From WOZL01 sp041678645 (lineage in GTDB: Bacteria; Patescibacteriota; Dojkabacteria; SC72): a stretch of DNA of 13,675 nt. The stretch covers positions 1 to 13,675 of the forward strand of contig JBAYNT010000012.1 of NCBI GenBank assembly GCA_041678645.1, written 5' to 3'. The translations under genes were made by a program, and so were the position numbers. The notes below the pieces were generated by a model. It ran no database searches and was not told where the DNA came from. It saw only the letters and a program-made list of their open reading frames with translations. This document shows, piece after piece, positions 1-8,114 of this stretch. The stretch's first letter is position 1; the number at the start of each line of letters is the position of its first letter.

Positions 1-2
1 CA

Positions 3-53
3 CTAAAGGAAATTAGGAATTCATTACAATCATCTATGCATGGTTGGAGTTAA
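3..53 (+). other. possible C-terminal tail of an upstream gene
   Basis: Reading frame 3 is open from the window edge to TAA at 51-53 (16 codons, ending in Met-His-Gly-Trp-Ser). It could be the end of a gene lying upstream of grpE, but it is too short to identify and chance openness is quite possible. No terminator lies between it and the grpE promoter. Confidence 0.2.
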
Positions 54-57
54 CTAG

Positions 58-86
58 TTGACAAATCCAATTTGAAATCATATACT
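58..86 (+). promoter_or_regulatory. grpE-dnaK promoter (sigma70/SigA type)
   Basis: TTGACA at 58-63, a 17-base spacer and TATACT at 81-86 make an almost perfect housekeeping promoter. Transcription would begin around 92-94, inside the CIRCE-like repeat, leaving a leader of about 27 bases before the ATG at 121. Confidence 0.85.
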
Positions 87-113
87 TTAGCACTTGACTG
101 TTAAATTTGCTAG
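87..113 (+). promoter_or_regulatory. CIRCE-like operator upstream of grpE
   Basis: TTAGCA at 87-92, 15 bases, then TGCTAG at 108-113. Classical CIRCE, the HrcA operator, is TTAGCACTC-N9-GAGTGCTAA, that is TTAGCA-N15-TGCTAA, so the outer arms and exact spacing are kept (one mismatch) while the inner arm bases have diverged. It starts directly after the -10 box and covers the predicted transcription start, the usual place for HrcA repression. A matching element sits at the groES promoter. The HrcA link is inference; hrcA is not in the window. Confidence 0.7.
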
Positions 114-120
114 GAAAAGA

Positions 121-639
121 ATGAAAGGGAATAATAAGGAAGATAAAAAAACAAAAAACTTCGAGTTACAGATTCAAGAGCTTGCTATTACAATAGATAC
201 ACTTGAGGATGAGAAGTTAGAAATCTCTAATCAACTAAAAAGAGCTTTAGCTGACTATCAAAATTTGGAGAAGAATACAGAGAAATTCCTAAGGCTGAGA
301 TTTCTACAGGTTAAGAAGAATTTAGTAGAAGATATACTTCCAATAACTGATTCTTTAACAATAGCGATAGAAAGTAAAAAGACTTTGGAGTTAGATGAAA
401 AAACTTCAGCATGGGTTGATGGAGTATCCGCAAGTATAGAGAATTTAGAAAAGGTGCTTGCAGATATGGGATTAACCAAATTTATACCTAAAAAAGGTGA
501 CAAATTTGATCCTGAAGTACATGAAGCGATTACAGTAGTAGATAAAGGTAAGAAAGATCACATCTTTGATACCATACAACCTGGCTATAAACTAGATGAT
601 ATCCTTATCCGCCCAGCCAGAGTTGCGGTTTCCAAATAG
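121..639 (+). CDS. grpE: GrpE, nucleotide exchange factor of DnaK
   Basis: Cytoplasmic co-chaperone that releases ADP from DnaK. At 172 residues it is in the usual size range. The N-terminal half (about residues 5-65) is charged and predicted coiled coil, the dimerisation helix of the family. The C-terminal beta domain shows the GrpE hallmark FDPEVHEAI followed by the expected run to the end (PGYKLDDILIRPARVAV). I prefer ATG 121: it has AGGA at 112-115 five bases upstream, whereas TTG 94 in the same frame falls on the predicted transcription start and inside the operator. The stop is TAG. dnaK follows after 25 bases, so the two form an operon. No dnaJ is linked, and hrcA is not visible upstream. 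Confidence 0.95.
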   Translation: MKGNNKEDKKTKNFELQIQELAITIDTLEDEKLEISNQLKRALADYQNLEKNTEKFLRLRFLQVKKNLVEDILPITDSLTIAIESKKTLELDEKTSAWVDGVSASIENLEKVLADMGLTKFIPKKGDKFDPEVHEAITVVDKGKKDHIFDTIQPGYKLDDILIRPARVAVSK

Positions 640-664
640 TTAATTTTTAATAAAGGTTTTTAAA

Positions 665-2578
665 ATGAGTAAGATAATAGGAATAGACTTAGGTACAACT
701 AACTCCGCTATGGCATATATGTCAGGAGGTAAACCCAACATTATTTCGAATGTACAGGGAGGGAGACTTACTCCTTCTGTTGACGCCCAAAATGATAAAG
801 GCGAAGTAATTGTTGGTCAACCAGCTAAGAATCAAGCAATTACAAATCCGGAAGGTACAATTTACTCTGTTAAGAGGTTAATAGGTAGACCTTGGGATGA
901 TCCTGAGGTACAAAAAGATAAAGAATTACTACCCTTTGAGATGAGGAAGTCTAAAACAGATGGTGTTGAGGTAAAAATGGATGACAAATGGTACAGTCCT
1001 CAAGAAATTTCTGCGAAGATATTAGCTAAGCTTAAAGAAGATGCAGAAGATTTTCTAGGAGAGAAAATTAATGAGGCAGTTATTACAGTACCTGCTTATT
1101 TCGACGATTCTCAAAGACAGGCAACAAAAGATGCAGGTAAAATTGCAGGCTTCGACGTTAAGAGGATTGTCAATGAACCTACTGCTGCAGCTTTAGCATA
1201 TGGATTGGAAAGCAACAAGGATGAGAAAATCGCGGTTTTTGATCTAGGAGGTGGTACATTTGATATCTCTATATTAGAAATTGGAGATGGAGTGTTTGAG
1301 GTGCTCTCGACCAATGGAGATACACATCTTGGGGGTGATGATTTTGACCAGATTATTATAGATTATATTGCTAAAGAGTTTGAAAAGGAGCAAGGCATTA
1401 ATATTAAGGAAGATAGAACAGCACTGCAAAGACTTAAAGAGGCCTCTGAGAAGGCAAAGATAGAATTATCAAACTCTGAGAAAACAGAAATAAATATTCC
1501 ATATATCACAGCAGATGATAAAGGGCCAAAGCACTTAAAGGTTGGATTAACAAGAGCTGATTTAGAGAAACTAACTTCCAGTTTGATTGATGAGACTATA
1601 GAGCCAACTAAGAAAGCTCTAAAAGATGCGAAACTTAAAGTTGAGGATATAGATCAGGTACTTTTAGTCGGTGGTATGACTAGAATGCCAGCTGTCCAGA
1701 AAAAGGTAAAAGAGTTTTTCGGCAAAGAACCTAATAAAACTGTAAATCCTGATGAAGTAGTAGCTGTAGGAGCTGCTATACAGGCAGGTGTGCTAGGAGG
1801 CGATGTAAAAGATATCACACTACTAGATGTAACGCCTTTATCACTTGGACTTGAGACTTTAGGTGGCGTTATGACAAAACTTATAGATAGAAATACTACT
1901 ATACCTGTAGAGAAAAAACAGATTTTCTCAACTGCAGCTGATAATCAGCCAGGAGTAGAGATTCATATCTTGCAGGGTGAGCGTGAGATGGCGGCAGATA
2001 ACAAAACTCTAGGAAAGTTTATTTTGGATGGTATTCCACCAGCCCCAAGAGGGATTCCTCAGATTGAAGTTAGTTTTGCTATTGATGCTAACGGTATTCT
2101 AAATGTTAGTGCAAAGGATATGGCAACTAGTAAGAAGCAAGATATAACTATTACTGCATCAACTAGTCTTAAAGATGATGAGATCGAAGAAATGGTCGAA
2201 GAAGCAGCAAAACATGCAGAAGAAGATAAGAAGAAAAGAGAGAGAATAGAAAAGAAGAATGATGCAGATACACTATGCTTTACTGTAGAGAAACTGTTAG
2301 ATGAACAGAAGGGCAAGATAGATAAGGAAGATGCAGAGGATCTAGGAAAGGATGTTAAGGAACTAAAAGAACTTATATCAAAGGATGACTTTGACGAGAA
2401 GAAGGTAGAGGAAAAGACAGAAGAGCTAAATAAGAAAATGCAGGAAGTTAGTAAAAAGATGTACGAAAAAGCTTCAAAAGAGAGTAAGGAAGAAGATGAG
2501 AAAGAGGACAAAAAAGATAAAAAAGACAAAAAAGATGAGGAAAATGTAAAAGAGGGAGAAGTCGTAGACGAAGATTAG
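665..2578 (+). CDS. dnaK: DnaK, Hsp70 chaperone
   Basis: ATP-dependent Hsp70 chaperone of the cytoplasm, 637 residues, normal length. The nucleotide-binding domain carries the three Hsp70 signatures: IDLGTTNS (7-14), DLGGGTFD (193-200) and LLVGGMTRMP (333-342). The interdomain linker, about residues 380-390, reads DVKDITLLDVTP, followed by the substrate-binding beta domain and helical lid. The segment after RLIGRPW keeps the insertion typical of Gram-negative-type DnaK and absent from Firmicutes/Actinobacteria. The last 30 residues are a Lys/Asp/Glu run with DKK repeats, coded by near-repeats at about 2507-2537, ending in acidic VVDED. AAAGG at 652-656 serves as ribosome binding site 8 bases before the ATG. 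It is co-transcribed with grpE. No clear terminator follows, so reading into the next gene is possible. Confidence 0.98.
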   Translation: MSKIIGIDLGTTNSAMAYMSGGKPNIISNVQGGRLTPSVDAQNDKGEVIVGQPAKNQAITNPEGTIYSVKRLIGRPWDDPEVQKDKELLPFEMRKSKTDGVEVKMDDKWYSPQEISAKILAKLKEDAEDFLGEKINEAVITVPAYFDDSQRQATKDAGKIAGFDVKRIVNEPTAAALAYGLESNKDEKIAVFDLGGGTFDISILEIGDGVFEVLSTNGDTHLGGDDFDQIIIDYIAKEFEKEQGINIKEDRTALQRLKEASEKAKIELSNSEKTEINIPYITADDKGPKHLKVGLTRADLEKLTSSLIDETIEPTKKALKDAKLKVEDIDQVLLVGGMTRMPAVQKKVKEFFGKEPNKTVNPDEVVAVGAAIQAGVLGGDVKDITLLDVTPLSLGLETLGGVMTKLIDRNTTIPVEKKQIFSTAADNQPGVEIHILQGEREMAADNKTLGKFILDGIPPAPRGIPQIEVSFAIDANGILNVSAKDMATSKKQDITITASTSLKDDEIEEMVEEAAKHAEEDKKKRERIEKKNDADTLCFTVEKLLDEQKGKIDKEDAEDLGKDVKELKELISKDDFDEKKVEEKTEELNKKMQEVSKKMYEKASKESKEEDEKEDKKDKKDKKDEENVKEGEVVDED

Positions 2579-2647
2579 TACTCTGGTAGCAAACTACTGT
2601 TTGTGATAGCATTTAGTTATATGCTTAACTTGTTGTATTAACTGTCT

Positions 2648-4879
2648 ATGTCACTAAAATCTGAGCAGAATATCAGTACAGTGGTTGCTTCTATTCAGAA
2701 GATCTTGTTATATGTTTTTATAGCTATACTACCGATATCGATTCTGCCTTTCCCGTGGGATTTAACGGAGAAGGGTATGTCTATAGTAGTGCTCTTTTTT
2801 ACCGTGCTTATTGCAGGTCTAGAAATTATCAAGACTATCTGGTCTGGGAAGATATCGTTTGTTAAAAGAGGCATTGATTTAATAATATTCTCATTATTTA
2901 TATCAGCAGTCCTGACTACAATATTTTCCCAGGATAGCAATCTTAGTCTGTTTGGTTACAACTATAGATTAAGTGCGGGCTTTTTGAGTATTGGATCTAT
3001 ATTCCTCCTCACATTTATCGCTCGGGATTTCATCTCCACCAAGAAAGATTTACTTAATGTTTTCAACGCATTCTTTGTAGGCAGTATATTGGCCTCTTTT
3101 CTTAGCATAATATCTCTATTCGGGGGAAATATTTTTAATATTATCCCTAAAATAGGGACTCCAAACATGGAAGGTTTCCCAACATTAGGATCTCCAGTTG
3201 CATTAGCTATCTATAATTCTGTCTCTATTTTCTTAGCATATATCTCGCTTGGTATGTATAAAAATGATAACGAGCAGATGGATGCCAGTTGGTTTGCGGT
3301 ATTAACAATATTTGTAAATATTATATCTCTGACGCTATTTTCTGCAAACGAAAAGGTCTTCCTTATAGGCATGGTTTTCATCACTCTATGGATGCTTGTC
3401 CTTGCAGTAATTTTCTTAAAGAAGAGAAGAAATAATCTTAAAGAGAAACTAAAACAGGCAGTTGTTCCATTAATCATACTATTAGCAATAATTCTTATCC
3501 AAATAGGTCCGATTAAAAGCTTGATTTTTGGTGAAACCGAAGTAATTACCTCCCTTAACCTTTCAGTGGACGCAAGTTGGCAAGTTGTATCAAAGTCCTT
3601 AATGCGCTCATTGAAAAATGGGATATTCGGATTAGGGTTAGACAGTTTCGGAGTAATTTTTACAGAATTTAAACCGGTGGAATTAATTAATATAGAGCTT
3701 ACTACCGGATTCAATGAGATCTTTACCTCTCTATCTAACGGTGGATTTTTATGGTTGGTAATTTGGTTACTACTAGGTTGGTATATATTGAAAGACTTAA
3801 TAACAGATATCAGAAATTATGATCAAAAGGATAAGAGTGTTATTCTTTTTGACACGCTTTTACTCTTTATATACCTAACCTCCTTTTTAACCTCATATAC
3901 TGTAGCATTGCGCTTCCTTTTCTTCCTCATGCTATCTAGTGGTGTAATTTTAAGGAGTACGTTAAAGCAGCAGGATGTTGATAATCTATTACTTAAGATG
4001 TGGGCTATGGGGACAGGTAAGAAAGATGAGAAGAGCTTTCCTGTAATATCTGTCTTCTTTACTATTATTATATCTCTCTTTATGATTTTAGGGATTTGGA
4101 AATTAGGAAGGGTTACCTTATCTAGCATTTATCTTCTTCGTGCAGAAAGCTATATTTCCAAAGAAAGTGATAAACTCGGTGATAGAGAGGCTACACTTGA
4201 AGAAAAAATTGAGATAACAGGGAATTTATATCGATGGTATAGCAAGGCCTTGGAGTATGATAGAACAAATCCTTTGACAAATCGTAAGGCAAGTGTAGTG
4301 GCTATTGATAAACTTGGAATACTTATGCGAGAGTATAAGGATAGTAGTGATGAGAATATATTAAGCGAAGCAGTTGCTTTAAGGAGTCAAGCCTTTGAGT
4401 ATAGTAGAACAGCAATCAATTTGTCTCCATCTCTATATTCTAGTTACAACAGCAGAGCCTCGATATATCTAGCTATTATAAATTTGGGCTATACAGAGTA
4501 CATTAGAGATGGAATATCTGTGATAGACGAGGCGATAGGGATGAATCCATTGGATTATCAGAATTATTATAATAAGGCCCAGCTTTACTATCTCTTACAA
4601 AACTATGAATTAGCTTTAGCATCTTCTACAAAGACATTAACCATTAAGGGTGATTATATTCCGGCCTTACTACTCTCAGCCAATATAAACGGAATACAGG
4701 GTAATATAGAAATACAGCGTTCATATCTAGAAGCAATAAAAACTATAATGGAAGCAAATAATCTTCAAGAAATTCAACTATATGAAGATATAATAAAACA
4801 AATTGATTCAACTAAGCCACAAGATGAGCCTACGGCTCCTGTTGAAGATAGTGTGGACGTCCTCGAAATAGAGCAATAG
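2648..4879 (+). CDS. O-antigen ligase/Wzy-like membrane protein with C-terminal TPRs
   Basis: 743 residues. The first ~500 hold about 12 hydrophobic segments (for example near 16-36, 43-65, 78-97, 160-182, 240-262, 270-290, 367-388, 455-480). The rest is a soluble tail of TPR-like helical pairs (about 520-715; a clear unit ends in NPLDYQNYYNKAQLYYLL) and an acidic end. Family marks of WaaL/Wzy ligases are the segment with FSQDSNLSLFGYNYR after the third helix and the large-loop motif NGIFGLGLDSF (324-334), followed by GFNEI (354-358) and a Gly-rich helix. WaaL-type enzymes join polysaccharide to a lipid or protein acceptor at the outer membrane face. The usual loop histidine before Asn is Phe355 here, so activity is uncertain. 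No Shine-Dalgarno or firm promoter is seen; it starts 69 bases after dnaK. Its 3' end overlaps comF by 50 bases, tail to tail. Confidence 0.75.
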   Translation: MSLKSEQNISTVVASIQKILLYVFIAILPISILPFPWDLTEKGMSIVVLFFTVLIAGLEIIKTIWSGKISFVKRGIDLIIFSLFISAVLTTIFSQDSNLSLFGYNYRLSAGFLSIGSIFLLTFIARDFISTKKDLLNVFNAFFVGSILASFLSIISLFGGNIFNIIPKIGTPNMEGFPTLGSPVALAIYNSVSIFLAYISLGMYKNDNEQMDASWFAVLTIFVNIISLTLFSANEKVFLIGMVFITLWMLVLAVIFLKKRRNNLKEKLKQAVVPLIILLAIILIQIGPIKSLIFGETEVITSLNLSVDASWQVVSKSLMRSLKNGIFGLGLDSFGVIFTEFKPVELINIELTTGFNEIFTSLSNGGFLWLVIWLLLGWYILKDLITDIRNYDQKDKSVILFDTLLLFIYLTSFLTSYTVALRFLFFLMLSSGVILRSTLKQQDVDNLLLKMWAMGTGKKDEKSFPVISVFFTIIISLFMILGIWKLGRVTLSSIYLLRAESYISKESDKLGDREATLEEKIEITGNLYRWYSKALEYDRTNPLTNRKASVVAIDKLGILMREYKDSSDENILSEAVALRSQAFEYSRTAINLSPSLYSSYNSRASIYLAIINLGYTEYIRDGISVIDEAIGMNPLDYQNYYNKAQLYYLLQNYELALASSTKTLTIKGDYIPALLLSANINGIQGNIEIQRSYLEAIKTIMEANNLQEIQLYEDIIKQIDSTKPQDEPTAPVEDSVDVLEIEQ

Positions 4880-5510
4880 CTTTTATACTGTTGTTTTCTA
4901 AAGTCTGGGCTATTCTATTGATAGTCGTGCCTGTTGTAATTACGTCATCAAGTATAATAAGATCTTGATTCTCTATTTGTTTTTCTAATCTAAAAACTTG
5001 ATCCAAAATCTTTCTATCTCTTAGGCTTGATTGTGATTGGTACTGATTTTTGCCTACCCTTACTAAAAGATTCTCATCTAAATGGCACCCTAAATGCTCA
5101 GATAATTGTCTGGCGATTAAGAAACTTTGATTAAATCCTCTCTCTTTGTTGTGTGAACTGTGTATAGGGACAGGAACTATGATACTATTTTTCTTAATGT
5201 TTTTAATAAAACCTGTTCTTTTTAATCTCTCCAACAGAAGCGAGGATAATATAGTGGATAGTTTGTAAGCGTACCTATACTTGTACTGTGAAAGTATCTT
5301 CTTAGCGATGCTGTCATACTGCCATCCTATAAAGGCAGAGTCAATTCTATGAGCATTGCATCCAGGATGAGTACTGTAATTATTGGAGATTCGCCTACAG
5401 ACATAGCACTCAGGAAGACTAGGTTTAAGCTTCTTCTGACACTTCATACAGAGATACGCCCCTGGCTTATTACAGTTAATACAGTAAGAGGGGAATAATA
5501 ATTCAAACAT
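4830..5510 (-). CDS. comF: ComF family phosphoribosyltransferase-like protein
   Basis: 226 residues, typical of ComF/GntX. The N-terminal zinc-ribbon-like part has CxxC pairs at C10/C13, C21/C24 and C35/C38 plus C51. The PRTase domain ends with the PRPP-binding motif LIILDDVITTGTT (184-196), and a middle stretch shows the family pattern VPVPIHSSHNKERGFNQS. ComF proteins act in cytoplasmic steps of DNA uptake in competent bacteria, though many homologues have no tested role. It starts at ATG 5510 without a visible Shine-Dalgarno. The stop is TAG inside the end of the convergent 2648-4879 gene (50-base overlap). It diverges from the murJ-like gene across 108 bases; I found no convincing minus-strand promoter there. 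Confidence 0.92.
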   Translation of the reverse strand: MFELLFPSYCINCNKPGAYLCMKCQKKLKPSLPECYVCRRISNNYSTHPGCNAHRIDSAFIGWQYDSIAKKILSQYKYRYAYKLSTILSSLLLERLKRTGFIKNIKKNSIIVPVPIHSSHNKERGFNQSFLIARQLSEHLGCHLDENLLVRVGKNQYQSQSSLRDRKILDQVFRLEKQIENQDLIILDDVITTGTTINRIAQTLENNSIKAIALFRGRPHYLQQEP

Positions 5511-5553
5511 AAATAAAGGATATCTTTAATTTATGAAAGTATTCTGAACTGGT

Positions 5554-5582
5554 TTGCTTAATCTTCATACATATTTTATGAT
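5554..5582 (+). promoter_or_regulatory. promoter of the murJ-like gene
   Basis: TTGCTT at 5554-5559, a 17-base spacer, then TATGAT at 5577-5582. The predicted start near 5589 gives a leader of about 30 bases before GTG 5619. The 5511-5618 gap is otherwise AT-rich with no further structure that I can support. Confidence 0.6.
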
Positions 5583-5618
5583 AGAATCACGAATATTTAA
5601 TAATTACTCATTAAAACA

Positions 5619-7403
5619 GTGGTAAAGAAAAATGGGGTAGTATCGGTAATGGGCCTATTACTACTTACAAAAATTTTAGGATTCTTTAAACTTAGAATTA
5701 TTGCCCAACTATTTGGAGCATCTCATGACTTAGATATTTTCTGGGCCTCCTTTACAATCCCCGATATGGTATTTTTAGTTATAGTAGCCGGTTCAATTAA
5801 CGCTGCTATAATCCCTATCTTTAGCGACATCTTATACGATAAGGGAAAGAAGTCTCTAGATTCGTTATTTAACAAAATAACATTCTTGTTTTCAACAGCT
5901 ATCCTACTTACGACCATTATTTTGTATCTATTTACACCACAAATTGCTGATTGGCTAATATGTTCGCAAAGAGCGAGCTTCATATTTGGTGCATCTGACA
6001 CTTTACAAAGTACAGATCTATCCCGTTTTACAAATGTTATGAGGATTGGCCTAATATCTCCATTTATATTAGGTTTAAGCTCATTTATTACAGCATACCT
6101 ACAGGTTAAAAGACAATTCTTTATCACATCGCTAGCTCCTGTTTTCTACAATCTAGGGATGATTATTTTCTCATTTATTTTTGTTAAATACCTTGATATG
6201 GGTATATATGGTCTAGCATGGTCGTCTATAGTTGGGACAGTATTACATTTGTTGATACAGTTACCACTATTCGCAAAATACTATAAACAGTCAAAGATTA
6301 GACCGTTTGAGGGTCTTAAGAATATATTTAAAGACAGTGCAGTTATTCAGACTATTAAACTTGCTACCCCAAGGATTTTATCTATACTTGGTGAACAATT
6401 TAATGTCATTGTTAATACAATTATAAGCTTTACCCTTGCTGCTGGAGCGCTTAGTGCATACAGGTTTGCATATAGCCTTCATATGTTTCCAATTAATATA
6501 ATTGGGAGCGCTGTAGCCCAGGTAACGTTACCTAATTTAGCAGAATTTAGTAAAGAGAAAGGGAAACATAAGTTTAGTGAAGTTCTCAATAATGCCATAC
6601 AGTTTTCAATGTATCTAGTTTTGCCTATTGTTTCTGTTTTGATAATTTTAAGACTTCCTATCGTAAGACTCACATATGGTGCTGGAGCTTTCGACTGGCA
6701 AGATACTCTTCTCACATCCTTTTGCCTAGTTCTTCTTGGACTATCTATAATTGGGCAGACATTAATGCAAATAGTAATGAGAGCGTTTTATGCACTTAAG
6801 GATACTTGGAAGGCTCTTATTATAACAGTGATAGGTATAGTCGTTAACCTTACGTTTGTATATTTTCTTACAAATTTCTTTAGTCACTACTATGACTGGA
6901 GAATTATTCTAGATAGAGTATTCTACCAGATCTCTCATGCCAATGGCGCTGGTCTAGCTCCTGTTTTTAAGAGCTTTTTTACAGATTTGTGGCTATGGAT
7001 GACTACAAGAGGCGATTCTGTATTAGCTGTAGGAGGTTTAGCAGTAGGCGTTAGTATGACCTATCTGGTAGAAACAATCATTGGTTTTATATATCTTAAT
7101 AAGGTAACAGAAATTAAATTAATAACTTGGGAAGAAACAATTAGACCGATTTTCCTTAAGCTATTAAATGCAGGGATAATGGCCATCGGTATGTATTTTG
7201 TGTTTAAAATATTTGATTTGCAGTTAGATACAACAAGAACTATCTGGGTGGCTACCCTAACCTTAGCTACTGCAGTTTATGGATCTGTATCATATCTTTT
7301 AGGCTCCTATCTATTCAAAATTAAAGAGTTTGTCTATATTCGTAAATATGTTGTGGATATAATCAAGGAACTTAAAGATAGAATTATTAAGAAACATGAG
7401 TAA
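5619..7403 (+). CDS. murJ: MurJ-like lipid II flippase (MOP superfamily)
   Basis: 594-residue polytopic protein with about 14 hydrophobic helices. The N-terminus follows the MurJ/MviN pattern (SVMGLLLLTKILGFFKL, then FGASHDLDIFWASFTIP, then IIPIF). MurJ moves the undecaprenyl-linked peptidoglycan precursor lipid II across the cytoplasmic membrane. It is longer than the usual ~510-530 residues, and the extra length is mainly a soluble insertion at about 422-468, between helices. Positive residues known to matter in E. coli MurJ appear altered: Lys stands where the LGF-flanking arginines are, and the 'NLLRR' position reads DMVFL. The start is GTG 5619 (in-frame stop at 5601, no Shine-Dalgarno); ATG 5649 would cut the first helix. 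It overlaps the next gene by 8 bases, implying translational coupling. Another MOP exporter (Wzx-like) is the main alternative. Confidence 0.85.
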   Translation: MVKKNGVVSVMGLLLLTKILGFFKLRIIAQLFGASHDLDIFWASFTIPDMVFLVIVAGSINAAIIPIFSDILYDKGKKSLDSLFNKITFLFSTAILLTTIILYLFTPQIADWLICSQRASFIFGASDTLQSTDLSRFTNVMRIGLISPFILGLSSFITAYLQVKRQFFITSLAPVFYNLGMIIFSFIFVKYLDMGIYGLAWSSIVGTVLHLLIQLPLFAKYYKQSKIRPFEGLKNIFKDSAVIQTIKLATPRILSILGEQFNVIVNTIISFTLAAGALSAYRFAYSLHMFPINIIGSAVAQVTLPNLAEFSKEKGKHKFSEVLNNAIQFSMYLVLPIVSVLIILRLPIVRLTYGAGAFDWQDTLLTSFCLVLLGLSIIGQTLMQIVMRAFYALKDTWKALIITVIGIVVNLTFVYFLTNFFSHYYDWRIILDRVFYQISHANGAGLAPVFKSFFTDLWLWMTTRGDSVLAVGGLAVGVSMTYLVETIIGFIYLNKVTEIKLITWEETIRPIFLKLLNAGIMAIGMYFVFKIFDLQLDTTRTIWVATLTLATAVYGSVSYLLGSYLFKIKEFVYIRKYVVDIIKELKDRIIKKHE

Positions 7404-8013
7404 ATTTTTAAAAGTATTAGGTGCGATCTTCCTCTTTTTCCTTATCACCCTTACATCCCTTTCTCTGTTTCTCTTTATCAAATCTAAGACATGGGAAAGT
7501 AGATTTCACTCTACTATAAAACCAGAATATATGGTTACAGAATCTATGCAGCTTGAAGAAGCCCTCAATGAAAAGATAGCAGGCTACATCCTAAATCAAG
7601 AATACACAAACTACATTTCATTCTCTCCAGTAGAAATAGGACAAGCAGTGAGGGGCTCTCTTTCTGAGGTTTCAAAAGGTAGTGGTTTAAATATAACTAA
7701 TATATATATTGAGCCAACAGAAGGGTTATGGAAAGTCTGTGGACTGGCGAGATTAGACAAATTCCAGAAATTAGATGCTTGGGTATGTGTTGATGTAACA
7801 AAAGACAATATACAGACAGCCCAATTATTTGTGAGCAATCTCTCAATACAGGGGATTAACGTAGGGAAAATATATCCATCACTTTTAACTAAAATTAACA
7901 GTGGTATAGCAGAAGCCTTAGTTATTGTTAACGAGAATGGCTTCGCAGGGAGGGTTTTTGAGAATATAGAATTGCTTGGAGATGAGCTAGTTATAAAAGG
8001 CTCACTTTACTAA
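7396..8013 (+). CDS. membrane-anchored protein of unknown function
   Basis: 205 residues that I cannot assign to a family. Residues about 7-30 form one strong hydrophobic segment after a short Lys-containing start, with no lipobox or clear signal-peptidase site, so it is most likely an N-terminal anchor with the rest outside the membrane. The outer part is beta-rich, with two cysteines close together (VCGLARLDKFQKLDAWVC region), and ends in a strand-like FENIELLGDELVIKGSLY. The layout loosely recalls YpmS/DUF2140 proteins, but I saw no decisive motif. ATG 7396 overlaps the flippase stop (ATGAGTAA), so it is probably made by coupled translation and may work with the flippase in envelope assembly. 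The stop is TAA. No terminator follows before the groES promoter. Confidence 0.8.
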   Translation: MSKFLKVLGAIFLFFLITLTSLSLFLFIKSKTWESRFHSTIKPEYMVTESMQLEEALNEKIAGYILNQEYTNYISFSPVEIGQAVRGSLSEVSKGSGLNITNIYIEPTEGLWKVCGLARLDKFQKLDAWVCVDVTKDNIQTAQLFVSNLSIQGINVGKIYPSLLTKINSGIAEALVIVNENGFAGRVFENIELLGDELVIKGSLY

Positions 8014-8023
8014 TCCTCATATC

Positions 8024-8052
8024 TTGACATTTCCTTCACTTCTTCCTAAAAT
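8024..8052 (+). promoter_or_regulatory. groES-groEL promoter (sigma70/SigA type)
   Basis: TTGACA at 8024-8029, a 17-base spacer and TAAAAT at 8047-8052, the same -35 and spacing as the grpE promoter. The start of transcription would be about 8059, inside the following inverted repeat, leaving a leader of about 55 bases. Confidence 0.85.
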
Positions 8053-8054
8053 AC

Positions 8055-8081
8055 TTAGCAGTTTGTCAAAGTTCTTGCTAA
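8055..8081 (+). promoter_or_regulatory. CIRCE-like operator upstream of groES
   Basis: TTAGCA at 8055-8060, 15 bases, TGCTAA at 8076-8081. The outer six bases of each CIRCE arm and the spacing are exact, while the inner three bases of each arm (GTT and TCT) no longer pair. It lies two bases behind the -10 box, equivalent to the element at 87-113, which supports common control of both chaperone operons. Confidence 0.78.
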
Positions 8082-8114
8082 AAATTTGTTTATATAAATT
8101 TATGATTAAATTAA

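Noticed and set aside
94..120. TTG start extending GrpE by nine residues
   Set aside because: It lies on the predicted transcription start and inside the CIRCE-like repeat; ATG 121 has an AGGA site at good spacing.
2059..2529. 156-residue Ser/Phe-rich minus-strand frame
   Set aside because: It is the antisense shadow of the Lys/Glu/Asp-rich dnaK tail; low-complexity composition and no start signals.
2588..2604. Short hairpin (CAAAC/GTTTG) after dnaK as a terminator
   Set aside because: Only five or six weak pairs and no T-tract follow it.
3211..3714. 167-residue minus-strand frame
   Set aside because: It is antisense to the ligase-like membrane protein, with no recognisable domain and no promoter.
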